NCBI GenBank assembly: GCA_036362985.1
Contig: JAYGXS010000001.1
Location: 47,773,671-47,837,670, forward strand
Length of the DNA stretch: 64,000 nt
Direction of reading: 5' to 3'
DNA from: Ligula intestinalis
Taxonomy: Eukaryota > Platyhelminthes > Cestoda > Diphyllobothriidea > Diphyllobothriidae
The notes under the pieces were generated by a model. That model was given only the letters and a program-made list of their open reading frames with translations, was not told where the DNA came from and did no database searches. Position numbers and translations under genes: made by a program. Every line of letters starts with the position of its first letter. Position 1 is the first letter of the stretch. Shown piece by piece: positions 33,340 through 44,000 of the stretch.

Positions 33340-33560
33340 AAGTAATGGCCTGGAAACGCTTGCCTGGACAGTCAGCTTACATTATCAGAATTAATGGATT
33401 CCATACCTTTTGATAGGCTCTGCGGATAATACGACCAAATGCGATTTAATTCACGCTTCTGGTGGGCCCCCTGTCTCAGAAGGTTTAACGAGTTAGCCGT
33501 ACAAAACGCTGCTCTTGCTGTTCTTGGTTCAACTCACACCAAGGCCATAGTTTTTAGCAT
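33340..33560 (+). mobile_element. SINE family 1 copy, worn
   Basis: CTGGACAGTCAGCTTACATT (head), GATTTAATTCACGCTTCTGG (body), then GTTTAACGAGTTAGCCGTAC and CTTGGTTCAACTCACACC (box B-like). The tail is degraded. The + frame 33439-33693 is chance. Confidence 0.5.
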
Positions 33561-35321
33561 TTTGGTCCAACGAATTATTCAAATGTACCAGAACAATGCA
33601 TACATATTCATCACAAATGGCATAATTTACTGCTCCATTTTAATTTCTCAGGAAGTCGCCAAGGCAGTAGACATACGGGACACTAAAATTTGATTGTGTG
33701 TTTTTTAGGCATTGGTGCACATTGTTGTACAAGCTTTACGCGAACTACAAATTTCTGCTGACTCATGTCTAACCAACCTCCTAAAAGGCTATTTTTACAT
33801 ACTGAATAACGCTGTGCTTGGAGTTAATTTACAATACCGCAATGATGTAGGGCCGGTCTGTAAAAATAAATGAGGCTGGATCTACAAGCCAGATCTATTT
33901 TCTCATCCATCAAGGGTGCAAGTTCAACATAAAGTGTCGTATTGTGTAATTTCTGAGAGTTGGAAACCTGAATTTCTCTATAATTTTTAACTTCTAGCAC
34001 CTATAGCCTTCAGTACTGCCTGATCATTGCAAGCATTTGCTTTTTAAACATAAAATTTGCTTTTCAGGTTAATGCAGCATATTTTGATGGGAAAGGGAGA
34101 ATTCTAATCGTTTTTAAAGGATGAATGCACAACATGGAACACTCAGGTTGTGGCGCTGCATTTTTCAGACAGAGAAGTCTTCTGTTAGACCATCTTCGTG
34201 TAAGGATCTTGACGTTCTGTAAACAGTTCTATGCTATCTATAGGCTATTTATGTCAAGTTAAAGGGCATTTATCTACGAATAATTTCTTTTACAACGTAA
34301 GATTCTGGAATCCAAGTTCCCGTGTGTGATATGGACTAACTGCAGTTTTATAATAATTTTTGTCTTGGAGATTTAAATTTTCTGTCTGTTTATTTCACGC
34401 AGTAGTTGGTTAACGCCAAAAGTGATTTTGGGCTGTTGCGGTATTAGGGGCGCAAATTGAATAGACGATAGTGTTTTACCTACTTTGCTTTATATATTTC
34501 CTTCGTGCGTCAACAAACGCTTTCCAGGATTTACAAAAAGCAGTTTTATGTTATAAGTTTTTTTGTGGTTTCCGTTTAAAAAAAACACCACAAAGTTCAG
34601 CTCAACGTTCGGCTGCAGTTTTTATTTCACTGTCAGATAGAAACTGCTATTTTCACAGAAGCGCAATTGACGGTATATTATTTGTAGTAACGCATGATTT
34701 TCAAGTAGTAAACTTAGTTTTTCTTACGTATTCTTGCAAAAGATCGCGTTTTGGATCAAAATGAAATATACTTATACACAAAAAACAAAAAATAAAGGAA
34801 AATATCAGAATGTGCCGTCTTTACCAACGGCATTATTCATTGCACTTTTTACCACAACCAACTGAAAAATGTGCAGAATTATAACCATTGGTAAACAATA
34901 AAAACTTCCTTAACTGACTGGATACATAAATTTCTGCAGTGCTCCCTTTTTCGCTTATAGATGTAAATCGATCGGGCCTTTAATGCCAGTCATTACAAAG
35001 GGCAAATGTAATGACAAAGTCCCCCTTTTTATGAAGATATTCATGGCTCACGATAACTACACGAATAACTTTTTTCGTTTTACATTTCGAAAGAGGATTT
35101 TTCGCTTTGAAGCAAACAAAAATGCACATAGATATACAAAACAGGCTTTGTGTCCCATATAAACATTCTCAATACGTGTGTTTAATCAAAAGGCCAAAAC
35201 ATAGTGGCCTTGGAGAGAAATGACGTCAATTTCATAAATTAGATAAATTTTCTCTGTAGCGGCAGGTTCCGAGGGAAGATCGGTAGACTGACTTATGTTT
35301 TATTGAATAAGAATGAACTAA
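33561..35321. other. No gene seen
   Basis: AT-rich; chance frames only. Confidence 0.5.
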
Positions 35322-35633
35322 TTAAATGTATTCGACGTAATCGATGAGACAATGGAAAGTGTCACTTTGCTGCACGATTATATGGCTCTTTTTCATGTCT
35401 ATACTAGATGCGGCTCCGGCATTCAAACTTTCGAAGTTTTCGCATTGATCAGCAGTTACTTGCTGATCAGGAAGGCCGAAGTAAGGAAATTCAGCTTCTT
35501 CTCCTAGGTAAGGCATCCAAAGTGTTCCTATGATATAATGTTCCTTTTTATACTTCAATTTGATAGGTTGCTTCCAGGCGGGTTTTTTACTTGCTTTTAG
35601 AATTTTTTTTGTACTGGCCATAATGAATGTCAA
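35322..35633 (-). CDS. Hypothetical open frame, 103 codons
   Basis: I do not recognise this product. It starts at a Met (35631-35633); a second Met with Ala-Ser follows five codons later and may be the better start. The first third is strongly basic (STKKILKASKKPAWKQPIKL), then there is an aromatic, acidic middle (MPYLGEEAEFPYFG) and a mixed C-terminal third. There is no signal peptide or membrane segment. The composition looks more protein-like than the chance frames around it. No neighbouring exon, donor or polyadenylation signal could be tied to it. It could be a small gene, a single exon or chance. Confidence 0.25.
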   Translation of the reverse strand: MTFIMASTKKILKASKKPAWKQPIKLKYKKEHYIIGTLWMPYLGEEAEFPYFGLPDQQVTADQCENFESLNAGAASSIDMKKSHIIVQQSDTFHCLIDYVEYI

Positions 35634-35964
35634 CCATAGTTTTCAGTTGATTTTTCTTACGCAGATTCTTAAATGACGCTACGTAGCAGGGTGAAGTTTA
35701 TGCTCGTTAAGAATCAGTGAACTAAGGTTTCAATATGAAAAACCCGCTTTTTAGCTTTGCACGAAGCATCATATGTCTTACAATCGGTCCTTCAGTACCG
35801 TTGAAATTTGTGTAAAAATCAGTCTCCTAAAACACTTAGCACACCTACTTTTGAGAACTGTCACTAATGGAAACGGGGGTAGATGAAATAACTAGTCCAT
35901 GTTCATTCAGTAAACAAGCCTCGGATAACTTCGGTTATGAACAAGAATGTAGTCAATATTCGGC

Positions 35965-36235
35965 TTACTTAAGCTCAACTTATTGTGAAGAAGACTCGCG
36001 TCGTCGGCGAAAGCCGAACCGACACAGCAAGGAAGGCCTTTACGCAGCCAACGCTCCACAGATTTGAGCTACGACGCCACGCCATACGCCGTAAATTTAA
36101 TCACAATTCGATCGATATTTGCCTGCCCAACTTACCATTCATATGAAATCTATCATTACGGAACAGCATGCTGACTGCCCAAGCAGGATTTCCTAAGCAA
36201 TCATCTAGAATCTACCAGAACGACTGCCAGACCGA
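35965..36235 (-). mobile_element. SINE family 1 copy, inverted
   Basis: The reverse complement reads GATTGCTTAGGAAATCCTGC, then TTGGGCAGTCAGCATGCTGT (head), a body, and GTAGCTCAAATCTGTGGAGC (box A-like), GTCGGTTCGGCTTTCGCC (box B-like), and a worn TTCTTCACAATAAGTT tail at its left end. Confidence 0.65.
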
Positions 36236-36287
36236 CTAATAGGTTGACGCAGCAAGTTTTTTTCACAATTGTATCAACTACATCAAG

Positions 36288-36592
36288 CAAATCTGCCCAA
36301 TCCTCCTAAAAATTAAGTCAGCCTAGTAGTCATTCTGGTGGAGTCTAGATTTTTGCTTAGAAAATCCTGCTTGGGCAGTCAGCTTGCTGTTTCGTACTGG
36401 TGGATTCAATAAAAGTGGTAAGTTGTGTGGGTAAAATCGATCCAAGTGGGATTAAATTCATGGCGTAGAGAATGGCATCATAGCTCCAATCGGCAGAGCT
36501 TTGGCTGCGTAAAGGCCTTACCTGCTGTGCGGGTTTAACTCCTTCCTACTCAACGAGTTTTTTTCACAATTGAATCAACTAAATTAAACAAA
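36288..36592 (+). mobile_element. SINE family 1, near full-length copy
   Basis: AAATCTGCCCAATCCTCCTA at the start, CTTAGAAAATCCTGCTTGGG, CAGTCAGCTTGCTGTTTCGT, a body, tRNA-like part 36480-36545 (ATAGCTCCAATCGGCAGAGC; GTGCGGGTTTAACTCC), and the tail TTTTTTTCACAATTGAATCA to 36592. Another tail (36257-36281) lies directly upstream and another start (AAATCTGCCAAACCCTC, 36593 on) directly downstream, so copies are placed head to tail. Confidence 0.7.
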
Positions 36593-38539
36593 TCTGCCAA
36601 ACCCTCTTGTAATTTAGCTCATTGCCTTACTAGTCAGGTCAGGTTTCTACCCCAGGATCGTTGTTACAGAAATATTAAGTGTCGCATGTGACTTCAATGA
36701 ATTACCATTTTTTCAGTTTCAATATGATTCTATCGAAAATAAGTACTCCCACTTGGCTTTAAATATTTTAAACTTCATTGATAATGTGAAAACAAAACGC
36801 AAAAATTCAAGGATTTACTGGACCTGGATTTAAATCGTACGAACTTACTGAAATGCCGTTCAGATGTGAGTAATTGACGTTCTTCAGTTAAATCAATAAA
36901 ATTTGATTTAACTTTAGTTAGTTATTGCACTCCCTGAGCTACGTCTGCATGTATGAGTCCTGCTTCAGAATTCTAAGTCAGACAGCAGGTACGTTATCAC
37001 TCAGGCGACCAAGTCAGACTGTTGAACCTGCCTACAACGTTTCTCTTATCCTCATTTTAAGTGCTTAATGGCAAAAATCCATTAGAAACTTCACTGTTAT
37101 ACATATAATAAAATGTAAATCGGCTTCCAGCACAACATCCGTGTTAACAAAGAAGGGAATCGCATGGGACTTTGTTATATTTTTAGAGCTCGAAGTCAAA
37201 AGTGCTGTGTCGTCGATTCTTAATCTCAGCGTGGTACGTTCCGTCGTATCGCGCCTCTGTAAACTGCCACAAAATAGGTGCACAAGGATGCATTTATCAA
37301 CCAGCGAATTGCAAACTTACGCAGTGTATTATACCAAAAAAACATCCCTATGTGAAATGCTAGTGAGGTGTCAAGAGAGCTTCAGGCCAACATTTTAGTT
37401 TTCCCCTGTATGCAAAAACACAGTACTCAGAAACCAAAAGCGGTTGTTTAATATGCTAGGAGTTTCTGCTTATCGTCAGTATGGAAACACTCATTCAAAA
37501 TTCGAAATAAAATTCGTTAATATGGGCCAAATGGGCCGAAGGAAGCATGTTCAAGCTTATCACAGACAAACATGGTTAGGGTCCACCAGTTCTAACTGAT
37601 TTGTAAATGGGATTGCAAGCCTTCATTTTTAATAAATATACTGAAATGCATTTCGTGAGGGCTGTTAGCTGAAGTGCTCTCCAATAAGAGGATTTGTATT
37701 CATATTTGCCCTCATGTGTGGTCCCTGGATAGCCATTTTTGAACATAAGTTACGGGAAAATGCATCCAAAATGTCTTTCCTTTAGCCCAAATAGTCAAAT
37801 ATTTACCATTTTTTTCAGAACGCAAGCACCTATGTATGCATTCCCTACACGTAAAATAAGCTGCTTAGATAATAATGGCTGCTATTTGACGGAAAGGGAC
37901 AAATATTGCGTTCAAATGGATTTTGAAACAGGCGATTAAATTAACTATGCAGCTGCTCTCATATCCGTGCTAATCTAATTAGCATTTAAAGTGCATTGAA
38001 TAGCCAAAAAAATTAACGTCTACTGTTCACCTACACCCAAATAAAACCTTTCTAAAAATTCGAATAAATTTTAAAGATGGAGGTGAGCTGCGGTCAATAT
38101 AGTTGGATGATTATTTTTGCATGAAAATCTCGGGTTTGAAAAAATAACAGTGAAGCTTTCTTTGAATGTTTGGTGAGCTTTACGCAAAAAAGTGTATTTG
38201 TTAGCAATTGCACAAAAAATTCCGACTTGAATACATTATTTTGCTAGTCAAAAACTGCATCGTAAAGTATTCAGCGATTTTATTTTCATAAATTTATTCA
38301 GTAAAATAAAAGTGAGCACGCAATGCTTAAGTAGTGACGCCGGCAAACGTTCCAAATGAAGACAGACGGCAGACAACGTTCAATTCTTGTGGTCACATGA
38401 AAACATTTGGCTCCTCTCAACTGCCTCAGCTTATGACCTTATTATGGTTAATGTTATGCGTCTCCCCCTGGGTGTTGATGCTTACAGTCTACTGAAAGTT
38501 AGATTTAATTAAACTTGAGGTCTGTAATTCATAAACATA
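36593..38539. other. No gene seen
   Basis: Begins with a truncated SINE family 1 start (to about 36660), then AT-rich DNA with chance frames (for example 37141-37398). Nothing else is recognised. Confidence 0.45.
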
Positions 38540-39530
38540 CAATACGTGCCAGAATTCCTGCAGCATGCCCACATATGCGAAAGATTAATACTCTTTCGCT
38601 AAACGGCATTGACTCAGTTTGTGCTACTGATTATCGTGTAGCCTATTTTGAAGTTAGGTCAGTTATGATAGGATGCGGGCTTTTAAACGAGCTTTGATTT
38701 GACTAATAACAAAACGTATGTACTGTAAATGGTAACTACTTTAACAGTATGCGTTTTTATCACTGATTTTGACTGTCTTTATAAATTCAACTATATTTTA
38801 TGGAAAACATGCACGGAAAATTATTTCTTGTACTCATTTGATAAGAAAAATACGACATCTTTAAATGTTTTGCTTCAAGAAAGGGTAACCTTCAATTTGA
38901 AAAAGTTTAATTCTGCGCGTTTTACGATTGTGAGGTGTTCATTCATAATACGTCGTATCCGTTAATTTATTAATGCTGCCTATACAGTATAAAGGATACT
39001 CACATCCATTGCAACATTTTATGAGAACCATGTGACTTCTTTCTCCAACTGTAGGTAAAAACGTACTTTTCCTTAAACTCATGTACACAGTGTGCAGTTT
39101 GCAAAACTTGAATTCAAGAGTAGCAGTCATTAGGTTTCAAAATTATTCGGCAATTTACAAACGTTTTAAAACCGCAAGATGCACTTTTTTTGACTATAAC
39201 ATTTCAAGAATACATAATTTTCCTACCAAACTAGTACAACAAATAATTTTTCGGTCATGTGTTCCATAAAATATATTTAAATTTATAAAGGAAGTCAACA
39301 TCAATGATAAAAACGCATACTATTCAAGAAGTTACCATTTGCAGTGCATAATTTTTGTTAGTAGTCAAATCGAAGCTCGTTAAAAAGCCCGCATCCTATC
39401 ATAACTGACCTAATTAAACAAAGGCTACACGATAATCAGTCTCGCAAACTGAGTCAATGCCGTTTGGCAAAAGAGTATCAATATTTTGCACATAGCGGCA
39501 TGTTGCACGAATTCTGGCGCGTACGGTAAT
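38540..39530. repeat. Foldback of about 1 kb with arms of about 270 bp
   Basis: The left arm (38540-38812) is mirrored by the right arm (39262-39530) at about 80% identity by eye: GGCATTGACTCAGTTTG, ATTATCGTGTAGCCT, GTCAGTTATGATAGGATGCG, TATGCGTTTTTATCA and ATATTTTATGGAA all recur in reverse complement. The arms encode related peptides (IDSVC(A/E)TDYRVA) in opposite orientation, which is simply the shared sequence. Transcription across it would give a long hairpin. Confidence 0.8.
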
Positions 39531-40823
39531 GTTTTCGACAAAATCGAGAAAAAAAGTCTTCGGGACACCATCAATGACCTTGAATTTTACGGTCGATACA
39601 TCGATTAAATCTCCCTTTTTGAGAAAACATAACGCTGACACCGATGCCCCCGTCCAGCATTGTAACGGTGCTCAGCCATCGCTCAATATGTTCTGCGGAG
39701 TCTGAGGTGATATTGAAATCGTACTCACTGATGCCCTTCTATGAATGCAAAAGGATGTATCTATCAAACGTAGGGCATTTCGAACGAAAACCCGGACAGG
39801 ACAGTACATCAGCTTTCACGGTTTTCTTCCACTAAATGTAAAATAAAATGTGGACCAGGGTTTGACAGATAAAGTGCGACCTATCAGCCACCTGAACCTG
39901 TTTAAGCAGAACACGCTTATTTAAAACTGATACCAAAACTTTTTTCTTTTCAATAGTATTGGCGAACACACCAAAAAGCCTGCCAGTTTAACGATAGAAA
40001 GGATAGACGTGCTCATAAGACTGCCTTTCTTACGCTATGTAATAAGCGATCTGATAAGACAGAGGTTACAAGAGATTTCCCCGCGGCACACCTACGCATA
40101 TTCTTTACCAAATCATCCCTCCTACGCTCGGAAGGTAAAGGCCGATCGATTTCGAGTTTGATTCTTGTACACTTAGTCGATATGAATCGCAGTGTCAACC
40201 CAACGGCTCCTTTTAGGCTGTCTACCGGACACGACCTAACTTTTATAAGGGCCTACGCCAACGGGTGCTAGCAACACCTGGGGTCGTGGCTACACCACTA
40301 GTTAATCCAGTGCTGTGCTGTCAGAAGACGCCAATATAGGCGCTCTGTCTTCCTTGGTCAATGCCGACGCAAGATGGCGATCGCAGGTCGCCCTACACGC
40401 TGGTAAAAGTTGCTCGCTTCGTGCGCATGACAATGATTTTTGCTACGCGTAGGCGACTTATGACCACTTCTCACAACCTATCTTATATTCCTCCTCACTC
40501 AGTTCAATCACTTTCCCATGCCAACCTCGCGATGCGGGCAGTGTGATAACGATGAGTTTTAGTTTTAAGGCAGTTGTTTGTCTCGTCTAATTCCCCTATA
40601 TTTCTTATTAAAACAACTATACAGGCCGATGATGAATAGATGAAACCAAATGCTTGCCGATCTGACTGTTGAAATTTAAATATGCTTCAGTAGCAATACA
40701 GATGACTGGAAACAAAAATGGTCGCAGTTTTTTAAAGATTTCATCGCTATTCTGTGCTATAAAATTCTACTTTGGTATCTAAAAAGCATCCCATGGCTTA
40801 ACCATCATTGTCGTTCATTTTAG
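39531..40823. other. No gene seen; GC-rich patch 40020-40550
   Basis: A GC-richer patch (probably a repeat) is followed by AT-rich DNA up to the acceptor of the G-alpha P-loop exon. The G-alpha first exon, expected upstream, was not found here. Confidence 0.4.
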
Positions 40824-41023
40824 GAGGACAAAACACTGGAAAAAATACTATGATTAAGCAACTCAGGATTCATTTTGGCGATGGCTTTCCGACGAAAGTG
40901 AGAAAGATCTTTGTCCATGTTTTGCTTGCCAACTTGGCCGACGCGGTCTGCATTGTTCTGCAGGAGATGCACAAAAGGAATAAAGAGTTTTCTGACCCTT
41001 ATGCGAAGGCAATTTTTCATTGC
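40824..41023 (+). CDS. G-alpha exon: P-loop and helix αA
   Basis: It starts after TTCATTTTAG with two bases of a split Gly codon, the position where many G-alpha genes have their first intron (LLLLG|AGESGKST). GGQNTGKNTMIKQLRIHFGD corresponds to GAGESGKSTxxKQMRIIHGD. The P-loop Lys is kept and the Mg-binding Ser is Asn. Next comes LADAVCIVLQEMHKRNKEFS, matching IQSIIAIIRAMGRLKIDFG of helix αA. The donor chosen (TGC|GTTTAT) is weak but restores phase and gives the expected spacing. The upstream exon (Met-Gly start to LLLL) is missing. Confidence 0.8.
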
Positions 41024-44000
41024 GTTTATGCGGATTTATTTGTTTAATTTAGATACATGCATGCTCTCATGGGTTTGACTCTGTGTTCATTGTATCGTCC
41101 AATAGTTTTATACTCTGCGCTGAATGCTTCTCAACAGGAAGACCACATTAAGACTGTATAGTTCAACGTGAACATAGCATCGCCACAAAATATGTCAGTC
41201 AAGATGCGTAGATTTGCAGATTTTTGCGTTTGAAATTGATTTTTTATCTACTGCTTCCAGCTAGAGACACAATATAGGCTTAACGTGAAATCTGGTGCTC
41301 CATTTAATAGGATTTTGTACGGATAAGACACATTTCTAATAAGAGAAAATATTTAATACTTTCGACGAAGCAAAGTCAACTGCATACCAAAAACGTGCAT
41401 CGGACTGATAACTGTTCAAAAGCATTCGGTTATGAGCGTTCATCCAACCGCTAACGAGACTCATCTGTCCCACTCCGTTTTGGACCTCAACAGAGGCTCT
41501 GGCAGCCGTAACAGCTGATAGCAGGCCGATAGTATTGGCGACAAGGCAAAGGAGCTAGAAATGGTCATTTCTGGCTATTAGCCGTCGTCAGTCAGTCGTA
41601 CCCGAACCCAAGTGGTGTCACACCTGTGCTTTGAAATTGCAAGTTTTGATCGAAGTCAAGCTCTCTAAACATTGGGCCACGACCTAGTTGTCTTGCCGGT
41701 TAAGTTCAGGGAATATCACAACATTTTTGAATTTGAAAAATGCAGTTTTTTGCGAAAAACAAGAGCTTGTTAAGTAAGGCACCTTAGCTTAGCAAAAGGT
41801 TGCACGTATTACTGTAAGGTATAATCTCACAGGATTTTTTAATACTTTTCTCTAACGTCTCATCTTTTATGTTCACTTTTGATTTTTGAAGAGTAATTCT
41901 TCTTGCTTTGCACTTGGTGATCAAATTTCGGACCACTTATGCCCTACTAAAAACTCTTTGTTGGAAGGAACATGGCGATAAGAAGAATGACTTGAAAATC
42001 CTACAGCTTTGCCAGAAAGGATAAATCGCCAGAAGCGTGAACGCTATCGCACCGAGACGTAGCCGTTATAGGAATGATCTTCAGCCTTTTACGGCACGCA
42101 TGGTTGCTGGCCAATAAGTACTGTGCTAATTGCGAATATCCTCGATCTATAACAGTCAGTGAGTAGGACCGGCGTGATATAATAATTTATATTGCAACTG
42201 CTGTTTTCGGACAACCTATGTCAGCAGTAATTAGAGAATACAGGCCATTGAATTTCGTGGTTAAGCCCAAAAGTTCTCTTTCTACTATTTAAAGCGTATG
42301 TTGGAAATTAATTGTCTCACCCTACGCCCACCTTCATTAACCTTCAATGCTGTCCCATACATACTGGCCTGTGAGCATACAAAATAATATGGTTCCATCG
42401 CAACTGTGCTTTATTGTACACACAATCAAGTGCGACTCACGGTTACATTTGTTTTACGAGGTTCTGGTGAAACTAATTTTTAACGCCACTATAAAGACAA
42501 ATCAGACAACTAAATAGACTTAACATCCTCCTTCACCTGCAGGCAGGTCGTACAGTTGATTTTTACTTTTGCTAAAGTGATGCAGAAAACACAATTTTAA
42601 GATGACATTTAAGGCACAAAGTAGATTTTATAGCCAAGTTATCAAAACACGTGTCGATATTCTGCATCTGTTTTTCAAAATGTTGGTGAAAAAAATTTTG
42701 TAAAGGGCCGTTTTTCCAAATCAAAAATCAATAAAGTAGGCACTTTGTATCTTTTTTAATTCTTGACAAGTGTGAGGCAATAAAAGTATTTCGAGTACAT
42801 AAAGGGTTTTTTTGTAAAATGCTTACGCATGGTGGAATTTGTTTTGAGCCGCAGAATTGTTTAACCTAAAATGCTGAGGTCTAAGGAATTTGAAGCTGCT
42901 GAATCTGTATTTTAGATCCATTTCAATTGCATAGGACCGTTTGCAAATTGTCTGAATATATGATCGGAAACATGTAACGGTTCATTATGGAGTGAAGTCT
43001 GTTCGCCGTTTTGCTCAAGTCAGTAGATAGCGCGTTGAAAACATACTAATAGCGATTTGAAGAGAGTTCTTGCTCGCGTGGAAGTAATGCTGTTTCGAAA
43101 CAGTCGGTGCGATCAACCTTCAGCTACTTGAATATCCAGTTGTTGACACTTAGAAAACCAGCCGAAGAATAAGTATCCAAAATTACCAACACAAAATGTT
43201 CTAACAACAAAAAACGGTCTGCGCCCTGCTTCTTCTGGGGTTTCCTGGGGTATTCGCATGCTTTTATTCCGAAAACTTGCTTTTATATTTTAGGAACTCG
43301 CAAAAGAGATCCTTGACAATCGACCAGACGAAGGCTTCGTTCATCAAGTTAAACTGGATGATTTTGCATCTTCCGAAGTGGAACGTCAGTCTCCTTTGAT
43401 AGATGCAGGTGAATCTACAACATTCGGAAATACTGAAGACCAACCCCCACTCAACCTCTGTTCCGAACAATCCTTGTTATACTCCAAAATGTGCAGCCAG
43501 CTTGAGCTTCACAATGAAGAAAATAGCAATTTCTTAAAAGACTTCCAACAGAAATTATCTAATGCGACTCCAGGGCCTTCCAATTTGCGTAACAGGTATG
43601 CCGAGTTTGCCCGCGTCGGCCTCTTAGGATCAGAGGTGGAAGTGGAGGACAATCTGGGATTAGCCAACTGGCTGGAATACTCACTAAATTACTGCCCCTT
43701 TTCCGACCGTCACGCTCAAAAGGTTATGTCCATTCTGGCCGAGCGAACTCGTAATCCGCAAATATGTAAATTACCCTCGGAACTGGCAGCTCAGCTGCCT
43801 CCACCAACACATCTGCCCCCCACCCCGCCCTCTTTGTCTCTCCTTGACTTGCAGAGCACCGCCTTAACAGGTAGCGATAAATGGTCCTCAACGACAACCT
43901 TTGAGATGAGAAACCAACGATTTGGATCACAGAGTGAAGGCGGCAGCATCCATTCAATGCAAAAAGAAACGTATGGCCTTTCAATCCCAAACGAGTATGC

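Noticed and set aside
37142..37205. ATGGGACTTTGT (Met-Gly-Leu-Cys), like a G-alpha lipidated N-terminus
   Set aside because: The frame ends after 19 codons with no KLLLLG-like block or donor.
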